A DNA stretch of 64,000 nucleotides, taken from Catelliglobosispora koreensis DSM 44566. GTDB taxonomy: Bacteria > Actinomycetota > Actinomycetes > Mycobacteriales > Micromonosporaceae. A model generated the notes under the pieces. That model worked only from the letters and a program-made list of their open reading frames with translations, was not told the DNA's origin and searched no databases. The stretch covers positions 624 to 64,623 of the forward strand of contig NZ_KB903272.1 in NCBI RefSeq assembly GCF_000379685.1, read 5' to 3'. The number at the start of each line of letters is the position of its first letter. Position 1 is the stretch's first letter. Shown piece by piece: positions 1 through 8,204 of this stretch. Made by a program: the position numbers and the translations under genes.

Positions 1-521
1 CAGCCGCCGACCTCCGCCCCGTCACCGCATGGCATCTGGACACGCAGCTATGCGGGCTGAGCCAAGGCGCGGAAGCGTTCGCTAAGGCGACTTACCGCTA
101 CGCCGAAAACCTCGGCACCGGCATCGATCCGCGCGTGATCTACCACATCGAAGATGCGGCCGAATGCTTCTACGCCGCAAGCGCGGCGTTCCAGTTCGCC
201 GCGAAAAACCTGCGCACCGTCTACGCCGCGCACTTCGAGGCCGCCGAATCCGGGGTACGCCAGCCACGCCCAAACGGCTTCTTCGCAGCCAAGGCGCGCG
301 CTGGTCAAGCAGCAAGCCACACAGCGAACACGGCTAGCTACCCCACGCGGGAGCAGCTGGCCGCGATGACCCTCAAGCAGCTCAAAGACGTAGCCACCGC
401 CTACGGCTACGACGGTTTGAAAGGCACGAAAGCCGACATGGCCCAGCAACTCCATGGGCATTTCACGTTGCGCCGCAACCTGCACAGCCTGCGCTCATCC
501 GACCTAAGGACACAGCTGTGA
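1..521 (+). CDS. Partial protein of integrative element, paralogue of next gene
   Basis: The reading frame is open from the left edge (frame 3), so the N-terminus is missing; an internal GTG at 135 is not needed as a start. The protein aligns along its length with the next gene: both have a helical segment, then a block AAESGVRQPRPNGFF (here) versus ATAESGVRQPTPPGFF (next), then a short domain beginning AMTLKQLKDV that resembles SAP or Rho-N type helix-loop-helix nucleic-acid binding modules. I do not recognise a named family. The stop overlaps the GTG start of the next gene, so the two are translationally coupled. It lies upstream of the element's replication genes, so a plasmid-maintenance, transfer or regulatory role is possible but not shown. 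Confidence 0.6.
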   Translation, partial: AADLRPVTAWHLDTQLCGLSQGAEAFAKATYRYAENLGTGIDPRVIYHIEDAAECFYAASAAFQFAAKNLRTVYAAHFEAAESGVRQPRPNGFFAAKARAGQAASHTANTASYPTREQLAAMTLKQLKDVATAYGYDGLKGTKADMAQQLHGHFTLRRNLHSLRSSDLRTQL

Positions 522-1732
522 CTGAAACCGCCAGGCCAAACCGGCCGCTTCTGGACGCCGCACACGCCCTATCGGCGTCCGGCCTCACCCCGCACACCGC
601 ATGGGAGCTAATCGGGCAGCTGCAAGGCCTCGCCAGCGGCATGAACGCGATAGCCACCGCCGCAGAGGACTACATTGCTGCGCTCAGCGAAGAGAACCTC
701 GACGACCGGGTGCTTGAGTACCTGCCCGGCGCGGTCCTTGAGATCTTCAACGCCTCTATCGCGTTACAGGAAGCCCGCAACACCTTCGAAACCCTCTACA
801 CCGCACACCTGGCCACCGCTGAATCCGGCGTACGCCAGCCCACACCGCCCGGATTCTTCGGACAGCCAGGCCAGGCCACCGCTGCGATCAGCTCTGCACG
901 AAGCGCGGCAAGCGGGCTGCCCGCCGATTTCCCTACCCCACAACAAGTTCAGGCGATGACGCTCAAGCATCTGCGCGAGGTCAGCCGAAACATCGGCTTC
1001 GCACCCGGTAACCAGAACAAGGCCGACCTCATCGCCAACCTTGAGGCCTACCGCTTCAGCCGCTCACCCGCCGCCCGCCGCACCAGTGCCACGGTCACCG
1101 CTGGACGGATGTCGGACAAACCGCTGCTACCCAACGCATGGGAGTTCCCCACGAGCGGCAGCGATATCTGCTTCCACGAAGACGGAGAGATCGGCCAGGC
1201 CCTAGCCGCTATGGGCCACGACCGCCGACTCGACATTGATGGCGAGCCGCTGGCAAACGTCATTGGCCGTATCGCCACCGGCCCCGTCAAAGGCCACACC
1301 AGCAGCCAAGAAGCACTAGACCAGCTCAAAGGGCTGCGTAACCGGCTGCCCGAAAGCACCCGCGCCCGCAGGGTCATGGACGAATGCATCCAACGGCTCG
1401 ACGCACCAAACAGCCCCGTGCCGGACGTGCCCGCTGTAACCCCGGAACCGTTGCGGCAACTCATGAAAGACCTGCACGCCATCCCGTGCGTACGGCGTGA
1501 ACCAGCACGCGAACAGGAACGCCTGCAGGCCATCCTCAGCGATTTTGAGCACGGACAGACCCGCAACTACCGGCTGATCAGCAGCGTGCGGAACCTGACC
1601 GGGTTCCGGCACGAGCTTGAAGAGGGATGGTTTGACATCCGCCGCGCCGTCACCAAAGCCGTTGCCGCGCTTGAAGAAGCCCTAGAGAAGAACCGGCGTT
1701 CGCTGATCGCGCCGGACCGCAACCAGACCTGA
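518..1732 (+). CDS. 404-aa protein with SAP/Rho-N-like segment, element-encoded, unknown function
   Basis: Starts at GTG 518, overlapping the previous stop. Residues about 1-170 repeat the architecture of the preceding gene: a helical region, the ESGVRQPTPPGFF block near residue 110, and the AMTLKHLREVSRNIGF domain near residue 145, which ends in a basic KADLIANLEAYRFSRS stretch that could contact DNA. Residues about 200-404 have no counterpart in the upstream paralogue; they are charged and helical, with no transmembrane segment or signal peptide. I do not recognise a family. Tandem duplication followed by C-terminal growth or loss is the simplest reading. It ends 50 bp before the primase-polymerase gene and is probably in the same transcript. 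Confidence 0.65.
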   Translation: MTETARPNRPLLDAAHALSASGLTPHTAWELIGQLQGLASGMNAIATAAEDYIAALSEENLDDRVLEYLPGAVLEIFNASIALQEARNTFETLYTAHLATAESGVRQPTPPGFFGQPGQATAAISSARSAASGLPADFPTPQQVQAMTLKHLREVSRNIGFAPGNQNKADLIANLEAYRFSRSPAARRTSATVTAGRMSDKPLLPNAWEFPTSGSDICFHEDGEIGQALAAMGHDRRLDIDGEPLANVIGRIATGPVKGHTSSQEALDQLKGLRNRLPESTRARRVMDECIQRLDAPNSPVPDVPAVTPEPLRQLMKDLHAIPCVRREPAREQERLQAILSDFEHGQTRNYRLISSVRNLTGFRHELEEGWFDIRRAVTKAVAALEEALEKNRRSLIAPDRNQT

Positions 1733-1782
1733 CCCGGCTCGCGCCGGTCCCACACACGAAGAGCTGAAAGGGGGCACCTGCG

Positions 1783-2670
1783 GTGCACTCACTTAAGGCG
1801 GCTGCGCTTCGCTACGCCGCCGAATGGCCAGTCTTCATTCTCGGCCGTAACAAACGGCCCGTAGCCAACTGCCCGCCGTGCCGCGCCGCAGACCCCAAAC
1901 AGCACGATCCACAGGGCTGCCGGTGCCTTACCTGCCACGGGTTTTACGCCGCGACCCGCGACCCGAAAGCCATCGTGCGCATGCTCGCGATGGAGCCAAA
2001 CGGCATGCTCGCCATCCGCACCGGAGCACCTTCAGGGCTGGTGGTGGTCGATGTAGACCCCCGCAACGGAGGCAGTCAAACCATCAAAACACTGGTAGCA
2101 CAAGGACTCTTACCGCCTACCCGGTTTGCCGCGACCGGCTCCGGCGGCCTGCACCTGTACTACCGCCACCCCGGCCCGCACACGAAGATCCCTTCCGGGC
2201 CAAACGTTCTCGGCCCCGGCATCGACATCAAAGCCGATGGTGGATACGTCATCGCGCCACCCTCGATCCACCCGCACACGCGGCAGCCGTATGTGTGGGC
2301 TGATGAGTCCACACCTGTTAGTGAGATGCCCCTCGCGCTGCGCACGGCACTGACTCCAGCAGTCACCGCGGCGAACCCGGCACTCGCCCCAGCTCCCAAG
2401 CCCAGATTGGCCCGCGCCGGGGGCATCTCATCACCGGCCGCCCTGCTCGAAGCGCACCTGGCGACCGTGCGCAACGCACCGGAAGGCAAGCGCCGCACCA
2501 CGCTCTACGGCGCAAGCCGTGGGGTCGCACGCATGGCCGCCAGCGGGGCAATCAGCCCCGCCGACGCACAAGCTGCCCTCATGGCAGTGGGGCTGGCCGC
2601 AGGCCAGACCGAACGAGACTCCCGCGCCGCGATCAGCGGCGGCTTCCGAGACGAAGGAGTAACCCTATGA
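1783..2670 (+). CDS. Bifunctional DNA primase/polymerase (prim-pol) of integrative element
   Basis: Looks like the replication primase of an actinomycete integrative element or plasmid: synthesis of primers and DNA at the element's origin. An N-terminal prim-pol domain spans about residues 1-190. Visible motifs are a cysteine cluster (CPPC then CRCLTC, residues about 27-50) that could bind zinc, the acidic motif VVVDVDPRNGG near residue 90 for metal binding, GSGGLHLYYRHPG near 125, and GIDIKADGGYVIAPPSIHP near 150. The C-terminal helical part is typical of such proteins. The GTG start at 1783 is preceded by an AAAGGGGGC stretch. The ATGA overlap with the next gene means the two replication genes are coupled. 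Family identity is fairly sure; the biochemical role is inferred. Confidence 0.85.
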   Translation: MHSLKAAALRYAAEWPVFILGRNKRPVANCPPCRAADPKQHDPQGCRCLTCHGFYAATRDPKAIVRMLAMEPNGMLAIRTGAPSGLVVVDVDPRNGGSQTIKTLVAQGLLPPTRFAATGSGGLHLYYRHPGPHTKIPSGPNVLGPGIDIKADGGYVIAPPSIHPHTRQPYVWADESTPVSEMPLALRTALTPAVTAANPALAPAPKPRLARAGGISSPAALLEAHLATVRNAPEGKRRTTLYGASRGVARMAASGAISPADAQAALMAVGLAAGQTERDSRAAISGGFRDEGVTL

Positions 2671-3959
2671 CCCGAAAGCCACCGCCCGATGTAGATGGTG
2701 CCGAACTGCTCGACCGGGTACACGCCGCGATCCTGCGGTATGTGGTCCTGCCCAACCCGGAGTCGGCCGATGCGGTCACGTTGTGGATCGCCGCGACCCA
2801 CGCCCAGGCGGCCTGGCAGTACGCGCCGCGCCTGGTGATCCGCGCGCCGGAAAAGCGGTGCGGCAAGTCGCGTTTGCTGGATGTGGTGGATGCGGCCAGT
2901 TTCAACCCGATGATGACGGTCAACACCAGCACCGCCGCGATCTACCGCATGATCGGCCAAGGTGATCCGCTGACCCTGCTCATTGATGAGGCAGACACCA
3001 TCTTCACCAAACCCGGGGACAACGACGATCTGCGCGGCATCCTCAACGCCGGGCACCAGCGCGGCAAACCGGTACGCCGCTACGACGCCAACACCAAAGA
3101 AGTCGAGTGCCTCGAAACCTTCTGTATGGCCGCGATGGCCGGTATCGGCATGATGCCCGACACCATCGAGGACCGGGCCGCCATCATCCGCATGCGCCGC
3201 CGCGCCAAAGGCGAAAAGGTCGCCCCGTGGCGGATCAAACGCGACCGCCCGATCTTGGTCAAGCTCGGCAGAGAACTCACCGCCTGGCTAGCCGGGCACC
3301 TCGCCGAACTGGAGGACTACGAACCGGAAATGCCGGTCGAGGACCGGGCCGCCGACACCTGGGAACCACTGATCGCGGTAGCGGACATCGCTGGCGGACT
3401 GTGGCCCGCACGGGCACGGCGAGCCGCTGTCTTCCTTACCGGGGAGGCAGAAAGCGTCTCCATGAACACCGACCGCACAAGGCTTCTGGCTGACTGCCGC
3501 ACCGCGTTCGGCGCAGACGACATGCTGCCCACCGCCACGCTAATCGACCGGCTCAAAGCAGACCCGGAAGCACCATGGGCAGACCTCACCCCGATCAAAC
3601 TCGCCACCGCTTTGCGCGAGTTCGATATCAGCAGCACCACCATCCGGTTTCCCTCACCGATCGGGCAAGCCAAGGGCTACCGGGGCGCCGATTTCGGCGA
3701 CGCCTGGAGCCGCTACTGCCCGCCCGAAGACGACTCACCCCCGGGTAACCCGTACCAGCCGTACCAGCCGTACCAGCCCAGCTCACAGGCGGTACGGCTG
3801 GAAAACTGGTACGGCTCAAGCCGTACCACTCAAGATCCCGTACCAGGGCTGACCAGCATTGATACGGCTGGTACGGCTGGTACGGCTACCCCCCTGGTTC
3901 CGGGACAGGGACACAAAAACGGCTACCCGAAACTGCGTCTCGTCGGCCCCACCGAATAG
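2667..3959 (+). CDS. DUF3631-type helicase-like ATPase, partner of the prim-pol
   Basis: An ATPase of the DUF3631 kind that follows prim-pol genes in actinobacterial elements, probably the replicative helicase or loader. A P-loop-like motif is APEKRCGKSRLLDVV near residue 60, Walker B is LTLLIDEADTIF near residue 105, and a sensor-like MAAMAGIGMMPDTIEDRA follows near 150-170. The ATG overlaps the primase stop (ATGA). The last 70 residues are low complexity: a YQPYQPYQP run and then a GTAGTAGTA-like run. These are the translation of 9-bp direct and inverted DNA repeats (3751-3887) rather than an obvious protein fold, so this end of the gene probably doubles as a DNA site. Length of 430 residues is normal for the family. 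Confidence 0.8.
   Translation: MTRKPPPDVDGAELLDRVHAAILRYVVLPNPESADAVTLWIAATHAQAAWQYAPRLVIRAPEKRCGKSRLLDVVDAASFNPMMTVNTSTAAIYRMIGQGDPLTLLIDEADTIFTKPGDNDDLRGILNAGHQRGKPVRRYDANTKEVECLETFCMAAMAGIGMMPDTIEDRAAIIRMRRRAKGEKVAPWRIKRDRPILVKLGRELTAWLAGHLAELEDYEPEMPVEDRAADTWEPLIAVADIAGGLWPARARRAAVFLTGEAESVSMNTDRTRLLADCRTAFGADDMLPTATLIDRLKADPEAPWADLTPIKLATALREFDISSTTIRFPSPIGQAKGYRGADFGDAWSRYCPPEDDSPPGNPYQPYQPYQPSSQAVRLENWYGSSRTTQDPVPGLTSIDTAGTAGTATPLVPGQGHKNGYPKLRLVGPTE
3751..3887. repeat. 9-bp iteron-like repeats inside the DUF3631 gene; candidate element origin
   Basis: CGTACCAGC occurs three times in tandem at 3751-3777. Its reverse complement GCTGGTACG occurs at 3867-3875 and 3876-3884, with single-mismatch copies near 3806 and 3839. 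Between them is a perfect inverted repeat GGTACGG(6)CCGTACC at 3808-3827, and a further GGTACGGCTGG lies at 3791-3801. Direct plus inverted 9-mers around a palindrome, at the end of a replication operon, are typical of Rep-binding iterons. The origin function is inference. Confidence 0.6.
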
Positions 3960-4085
3960 CCCGATCGACCATCCAAATCAGACAGTGAACGCCTGTATCC
4001 GGGACCGCGCCTAAGTTCCCGTCACGGATGGCGCAGATCTTGGCTTGGAAACGCTCTCAGCGGGTCACCGCAGGCCACCTCAAAC

Positions 4086-4121
4086 GGCCCTGGCGCAAGG
4101 CCGCAATCGTGCGCCAGGGCC
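4086..4121. terminator. Perfect 12-bp hairpin between replication operon and xis-int
   Basis: GGCCCTGGCGCA (4086-4097) and TGCGCCAGGGCC (4110-4121) flank a 12-nt loop. It lies 127 bp after the DUF3631 stop and 40 bp before xis. It could terminate the replication operon or act as an operator or processing site for xis-int. No T-run follows. The rest of 3960-4160 shows no convincing gene. Confidence 0.5.
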
Positions 4122-4160
4122 ACTCCCAAACCTCAATCCAGGCAAAGGAGTAGCGCCATC

Positions 4161-4403
4161 ATGGCAAGCGCAACCCAGACCCGAGATCGCCCGGCAGGAA
4201 GTCGTCCAAAAACGACACTCAGCCGCACATATATGACCATCGAAGAACTCTGCGCGGATCTCGGGATCTCCCGCTCCACCTATTACGACTGGAGAACCAA
4301 AAAGAAGTCGCCCCCGTCAATCAAGCTTCCCAACGGGGAGCTGCGGATTCGCCGGATCGATTACGAACTCTGGCTCGAAACCCTTGCGGAGAGTGCAGCG
4401 TGA
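4161..4403 (+). CDS. Excisionase / AlpA-MerR type helix-turn-helix protein
   Basis: An 80-residue DNA-binding protein of the excisionase type, expected to bind near the attachment site and steer the adjacent integrase toward excision. A winged-helix HTH spans about residues 25-75: MTIEELCADLGISRSTYYDW, then a basic wing containing LPNGELRIRRIDYELWLE. The ATG at 4161 has a good ribosome site (AAAGGAG at 4143-4149); an internal ATG at 4233 right before the HTH is the other possible start. Its last bases overlap the integrase GTG, the usual xis-int arrangement. Confidence 0.8.
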   Translation: MASATQTRDRPAGSRPKTTLSRTYMTIEELCADLGISRSTYYDWRTKKKSPPSIKLPNGELRIRRIDYELWLETLAESAA

Positions 4404-5800
4404 GCAAAACCAGCTTTGACGTGCAGATATGGAAGACCGACGTCTACCGAGGCAAGACCAAAACAACCTACTGGGTCCAGTGGGCCGTTGCGGGACAACG
4501 GCATAAGGAGAAGTTTAAGACCAGTGCCCTTGCGGAGAGCTTCCGCTCTGAGCTGCTGACAGCTGCCCGCAAGGGTGAAGCATTCTATGTGGACAGTGGA
4601 CTCCCGCTATCCATGCAGCGAGCAGCGGTCGACCTCAACTGGTACGCGTTCGCCTGCAAGTTTGTTGATACGAAATGGGATGGTGCGGCGGGCACGACCC
4701 GCCGCACGGTTGCAGAGGCGCTGACTCGGGTGACCGTGAGGATGTTCACCACAGACAAGGGCAAGCCCGATGAAAAGCTTATCCGGCACGCCTTGAATCG
4801 CTGGGCGTTCAACAAGGTCAAACGGGACTCGGCCAGCTGTCCGGCAAATGTCGTGAGCACTATTCGCTGGATCGAGAGGAACACCCGCAAGGTGTCCGCA
4901 ATCAGCATGCCAGAGGTGTTAAGGGGAGTCCTGGACGGGCTGACTAAGAACCTCGACGGAAGCCCAACAGCATCTAGCGTGGTCAGTCGTCACCGGAAGA
5001 TCCTCAATACCGCAGTTGAGTACGCCGTACGCGAGCTGAAAGCCTTGTCAGCAAACCCGATTCCGGCGCTCAAGTGGACAGCGCCGAAGGTGAGCCACAC
5101 GGTGGACCGGCGATCAGTTGCCAATCCGACGCAGGCTCGTACCCTCCTCAGGGCCGTACGCCACTACGGACGGATCGGCCCAAGGGTAGAGGCATTCTTC
5201 GGATGCCTCTACTTCGCCGCCTTGCGGCCGGAGGAGGCAGTGAGCCTGGCTAAACACAACCTCTCTCTACCTGCTGACGGGTGGGGTGAGCTGTACCTGG
5301 AAGTTGCAGAGCCGTTCGCGGGCAAGGAATGGACCGACAACGGAAAGAACCGCGACCGGCGCCAGCTCAAGCAACGCGCGGTAGGAGAGGTCCGCACCGT
5401 GCCGTGCCCGCCCGAGCTGACCGCGCTGCTCCATCAGCACATGAAAACCTTCGGAACTACCTCAGACGGCCGGTTGTTCCGGGGCGAGCGAAACCAAGAA
5501 GAGCTGCCGAAGGGCACGATCAATCGGGCATGGCGGGAGGCGCGTAAAGCGACTTTCGCCCCGGCCGTGCTCGCCTCGCCCTTGGCTGCGACCCCTTACG
5601 ACCTGCGGCACGCAGCTGTCTCGACGTGGCTCAACGCGGGCGTTCCGCCAGCTGACGTTGCTAAGTGGGCTGGCCACTCGGTAGAGATCCTGCTCAAGAC
5701 CTACGCGAAGTGTCTAGACGGGGGCGCCGAGTTACTGCGAAAGCGCGTTCAGGACGCGCTGGGCAACGGTCCCGGGCCATCAGTCGCTATTGAACGATGA
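4400..5800 (+). CDS. Tyrosine recombinase (site-specific integrase)
   Basis: A 466-residue phage-type integrase that would catalyse integration and excision of the element. The N-terminal AP2-like and core-binding region spans about residues 1-210; the catalytic domain follows. Catalytic signatures: first Arg in YFAALRPEEAVSL (about residue 277), the YDLRHAAVSTWLNAG box (about residue 395) with its Arg and His, the WAGHS box, and the nucleophile Tyr in LLKTYAKCLDG near residue 435. All key residues appear intact. The GTG start overlaps the excisionase stop. Its 3' end points toward tRNA-Arg at 8442, the likely attachment gene, but 2.6 kb of small genes lie between, which is more than usual. 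Confidence 0.9.
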   Translation: MSKTSFDVQIWKTDVYRGKTKTTYWVQWAVAGQRHKEKFKTSALAESFRSELLTAARKGEAFYVDSGLPLSMQRAAVDLNWYAFACKFVDTKWDGAAGTTRRTVAEALTRVTVRMFTTDKGKPDEKLIRHALNRWAFNKVKRDSASCPANVVSTIRWIERNTRKVSAISMPEVLRGVLDGLTKNLDGSPTASSVVSRHRKILNTAVEYAVRELKALSANPIPALKWTAPKVSHTVDRRSVANPTQARTLLRAVRHYGRIGPRVEAFFGCLYFAALRPEEAVSLAKHNLSLPADGWGELYLEVAEPFAGKEWTDNGKNRDRRQLKQRAVGEVRTVPCPPELTALLHQHMKTFGTTSDGRLFRGERNQEELPKGTINRAWREARKATFAPAVLASPLAATPYDLRHAAVSTWLNAGVPPADVAKWAGHSVEILLKTYAKCLDGGAELLRKRVQDALGNGPGPSVAIER

Positions 5801-5962
5801 CGTGGGTTTGCCAGGACCGTCTTGCAGCAATGCTTCTCGGCCCGGTTCGCTGTCGCCGCGTTCGGCGCAGGTGCCGCGCTTGGCTTCGGCTTCGCCTTTG
5901 CACTCTCCACACCGTCCCGAATGGACGAGATTGACGCAGTGCTTGCCGGGCGTGCAGGACAT
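5780..5962 (-). CDS. Possible 60-aa cysteine-containing small protein
   Basis: This minus-strand frame encodes a small polar protein with five Cys residues, including one CxxC (CGEC), within VHSGRCGECKGEAEAK, which would suit a zinc-binding knuckle. It overlaps the end of the integrase convergently by 21 bp. No good ribosome site is visible before the ATG, and plus-strand frames in the same place (5790-6095 and 5822-6034) are alternatives, so this is a weak call. Small Cys-rich proteins are common near integrases of actinobacterial elements. Confidence 0.25.
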   Translation of the reverse strand: MSCTPGKHCVNLVHSGRCGECKGEAEAKRGTCAERGDSEPGREALLQDGPGKPTSSFNSD

Positions 5963-6072
5963 GGCCGCTTACGTCGTGACTCGCCCGAGGATGTCGGGGG
6001 CGTTGCCAATGTGGATGGAACCGTGTCACCGTGATCAAGAAACTTTCATGTTCAACATCTTGGGGGTAGACG

Positions 6073-6303
6073 TTGTCGAGCTTCATTACCAATGACAGCG
6101 GCATGAGCCAGCTGAACGCACAGCTCAATGCGAAGTTCCGCTTGCTCTCGCAGGATGTAGCTCTCGTTGTGGCGCGGGGGAGCCACAAGACCGAGGTGCA
6201 GTTGGTGGTTGACGTAATGTCCGCTGCGAGGCGGCGCTCGGTTCCGATGACCCGCGACGGTGCGGTAAAGCTGGTCCGCCAGTACCGCAAGCCGCGGCGA
6301 TAA
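6073..6303 (+). CDS. Small basic protein (76 aa), unknown
   Basis: A TTG start at 6073 follows a GGGGGT ribosome-site-like stretch by about 6 bases. The protein has no transmembrane segment; its C-terminal half is basic (VMSAARRRSVPMTRDG and a terminal RQYRKPRR). I do not recognise a family. Support for it being real comes from the hairpin terminator that begins 10 bp after the stop codon (6313-6341). It belongs to the cargo of the integrative element. Confidence 0.4.
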   Translation: MSSFITNDSGMSQLNAQLNAKFRLLSQDVALVVARGSHKTEVQLVVDVMSAARRRSVPMTRDGAVKLVRQYRKPRR

Positions 6304-6312
6304 GTGGAGATG

Positions 6313-6341
6313 CCCGCTCTGTCCAATGTGGACGGAGCGGG
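6313..6341 (+). terminator. Hairpin after the 76-aa gene
   Basis: A 13-bp stem CCCGCTCTGTCCA / TGGACGGAGCGGG with one G-T wobble and a 3-nt loop begins 10 bp after the stop at 6303. There is no long T-run, as is common for actinobacterial terminators. Confidence 0.6.
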
Positions 6342-6771
6342 CTTCCATGCCGGCTCAACGGGATGCCCTAGCGGCAGTGGCATCGAGCATTCTGCGATGC
6401 GCTTGCGCGGTCGCGGCAGACTCGCATGCGGTCGACCGGATCGGCGGTGATTGTGCTGCAAGTTTGTTCCTGCACAGCGCTGCGAAGGAATGGAACCCTG
6501 GCAAAGTAGACCGGGTGCGCGACGGCGTCGACGGGCCGTTGCTTGCCCAGAGAGTGCGTATTCGCACGCTGCGGCGAATCCTCCAAGGCGTGGCGGGTGA
6601 ATTGGTTTGTGCCACGGGATAATGTCTCGCCACAGAACGCTCCTATTTAGAGGGCAGCTGAGGCTGGGGAGCAGGCGCCAGTTGTGAAGACGAAGGCGAC
6701 CGCCGATCGTGGTCAGCCGGAGGCAGTGGCGAGGCATGCGGTGTAAACGCGTTATACCGGCGCATGCCTGC
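6342..6771. other. Gap without a convincing gene; imperfect palindrome near its end
   Basis: A weak plus-strand frame (ATG 6347 to 6622, 91 aa) has no recognisable features. At 6732-6768 an imperfect inverted repeat has GGCATGC and GCATGCC as outer arms with GGTGTAA / TTATACC-like inner arms. Nothing else stands out. Confidence 0.3.
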
Positions 6772-6801
6772 GGCCCACCACTCCGGCAAGAGTGGTGGGC
6801 C
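6772..6801. terminator. Perfect 12-bp hairpin downstream of the RHH gene
   Basis: GGCCCACCACTC (6772-6783) and GAGTGGTGGGCC (6790-6801) flank a 6-nt loop, with TTTTT shortly after on the plus strand (about 6807). It lies 45 bp past the stop of the minus-strand RHH gene and could terminate from both sides. Confidence 0.65.
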
Positions 6802-6845
6802 CGTGGTTTTTCGGGACAGAGTTACAACTTCGCTTTCACGAGTCC

Positions 6846-7157
6846 TTAGAACAGTTGCAGCTGGACAACCGTCTTTTCCTCGGGGTCCATCAGGCACACG
6901 GAATAACCCTCTTCGATCATTTTCTGCAGGTAGGCATACAGCTGCAGCGACCGGTTGATGGCCTCGGTTTTCGTATCGTGAGTGATCGCGGCTACCTCAT
7001 CGAGCGCGGCGACTGCACGCGGCACCAGGTTGACTGTGACCTTGGTTAGCTGGCCGCCAGTCTTTGTGCCTTCGTTGCCGTTCGCCGAGGGAGGCGGGGT
7101 TTCCGGATGTAGCTCCTCTGCATTGCGTCGTTTGGCTTCAGCAGGTGTAGCCAGCAT
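6846..7157 (-). CDS. Ribbon-helix-helix DNA-binding protein (103 aa)
   Basis: A small regulator or plasmid-type DNA-binding protein. The ribbon-helix-helix fold is visible at residues about 40-80: a strand KVTVNLVPR, helix RAVAALDEVAAITHD and helix KTEAINRSLQLYAYLQKMI. The N-terminal 35 residues are Pro/Glu-rich and probably disordered; a short tail ending in VVQLQLF follows. The ATG at 7157 is preceded by GAAAGGA about 9 bases upstream, which favours it over a longer frame starting at 7202. A complex inverted repeat at 7175-7223 lies just upstream and may be its operator. Probably a regulator of element or cargo genes. Confidence 0.7.
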   Translation of the reverse strand: MLATPAEAKRRNAEELHPETPPPSANGNEGTKTGGQLTKVTVNLVPRAVAALDEVAAITHDTKTEAINRSLQLYAYLQKMIEEGYSVCLMDPEEKTVVQLQLF

Positions 7158-7174
7158 GGATGGGTGTCCTTTCA

Positions 7175-7223
7175 GGTGCACTCCGTGGTTGCGACGCAGC
7201 ACTACAGCGTCGGGAGTGCAACC
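7175..7223. promoter_or_regulatory. Nested inverted repeat upstream of RHH gene
   Basis: TGCACTCCG and CGGGAGTGCA form an outer imperfect pair, and GACGC / GCGTC (7193-7197, 7207-7211) an inner pair. Its place 20 bp before the RHH ribosome site suggests an autoregulatory operator; this is inference. Confidence 0.35.
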
Positions 7224-7734
7224 GCGATATCCAGCATCCGCAGCGTCGCGATTCGCTGTGGCGATCGGTATCTGGATCCGCAGTTACGGCGGGCAGGGTT
7301 GTCTCGTTGTGGGATCTCCTGGCAGAACCCAGGTTGGCCGCCCGGGTGCTGCCTTGGCTGCTCATGCTGTGGCCACATCGTGAGCAGCGTGGCGGCTGAT
7401 CCCCGGTTCCAGCCGGGGGTAAGCCGCATGTCGGTCTCGTTTCGGTCTAGACACTCTTGATCTGTTAGCTCGGTATGGGTAATTGCCGTACCTAACGCGA
7501 GCGTCGAACTGGTTATTTGTAGCTACTACGGTAACACGTGTCAACTGCTTGACGCGGTGCGGTGGCGAAAGCAACACGGCGGCGCGCCGAAACCCTGTTG
7601 CCTGTCGTCGGGTTTCCGTCTGGTACGGTCTTCACGAAATACCTCTGAAAGCTGTATCTGAGTGCGCCTAGAAAATGTACCGGCCACAACGACGGTCGAG
7701 GAGAATACCCTTCGTTTCTTGGGCGAAAGGATTT
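7224..7734. other. Gap between divergent small genes
   Basis: No frame here is convincing. The stretch 7510-7560 is less GC-rich and contains the palindrome ACACGTGT (7534-7541), which could belong to a promoter region for the following membrane protein gene. Confidence 0.3.
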
Positions 7735-8196
7735 ATGCCCATGCAACCGGTTAACCCCGGTAGGTCGGGTGGCGACCCGGTCCAGATGGACCTGACAGCC
7801 ACCGAGATCCAGCCGGATCCGTCGGTCCGCGACGGGGGGAAAGCGGCGCTCGTCGTAGCTTGGGGGAAGAGGTTCTTCCTGCGCTATGACAACAGCACGA
7901 TCCCGCCGTCGACGGCGGTAATCATCTTTGGGTTGGCGTTTACAGCCTTCGTGACGTTGACAGGCGTCGCGGTCGCGAGCTTCAGCCCCGACGCATGGCC
8001 CGCTTACGCCGTGCTCTTCTCCCTAGCCGGCATCATCGCCGCGGTCACGCTCTTCGTGACACTCAGGATGATGAAGGCAGAAGAGCGTGCCGGTAGGCGG
8101 CTTGAGGTGAACGAGCGGCGCGTCATCGCCGTGGAAATGCCGAAGCGCAGGCGTGAGCCAAAACGCAGAGGCGGACGCCGTAAGGGCGGCCGATAG
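7735..8196 (+). CDS. Two-helix membrane protein with basic tail
   Basis: Predicted small inner-membrane protein of about 153 residues. After about 55 polar residues come two hydrophobic segments, one around VIIFGLAFTAFVTLTGVAVA and one around YAVLFSLAGIIAAVTLFV, then a strongly basic C-terminus rich in Arg/Lys/Gly (RRREPKRRGGRRKGGR). GAAAGG at 7725 supports ATG 7735 or ATG 7741. Such Spd-like or accessory membrane proteins occur in actinobacterial conjugative elements, but there is no specific family match, so the function is unknown. A strong hairpin follows the stop. Confidence 0.55.
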   Translation: MPMQPVNPGRSGGDPVQMDLTATEIQPDPSVRDGGKAALVVAWGKRFFLRYDNSTIPPSTAVIIFGLAFTAFVTLTGVAVASFSPDAWPAYAVLFSLAGIIAAVTLFVTLRMMKAEERAGRRLEVNERRVIAVEMPKRRREPKRRGGRRKGGR

Positions 8197-8204
8197 CGGC
8201 CGTG

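Noticed and set aside
5787-6737. Minus-strand frame of 316 codons downstream of int
   Set aside because: Composition is Arg/His/Pro/Ser-rich without domains and it would cover two hairpins and a small gene; no ribosome site.
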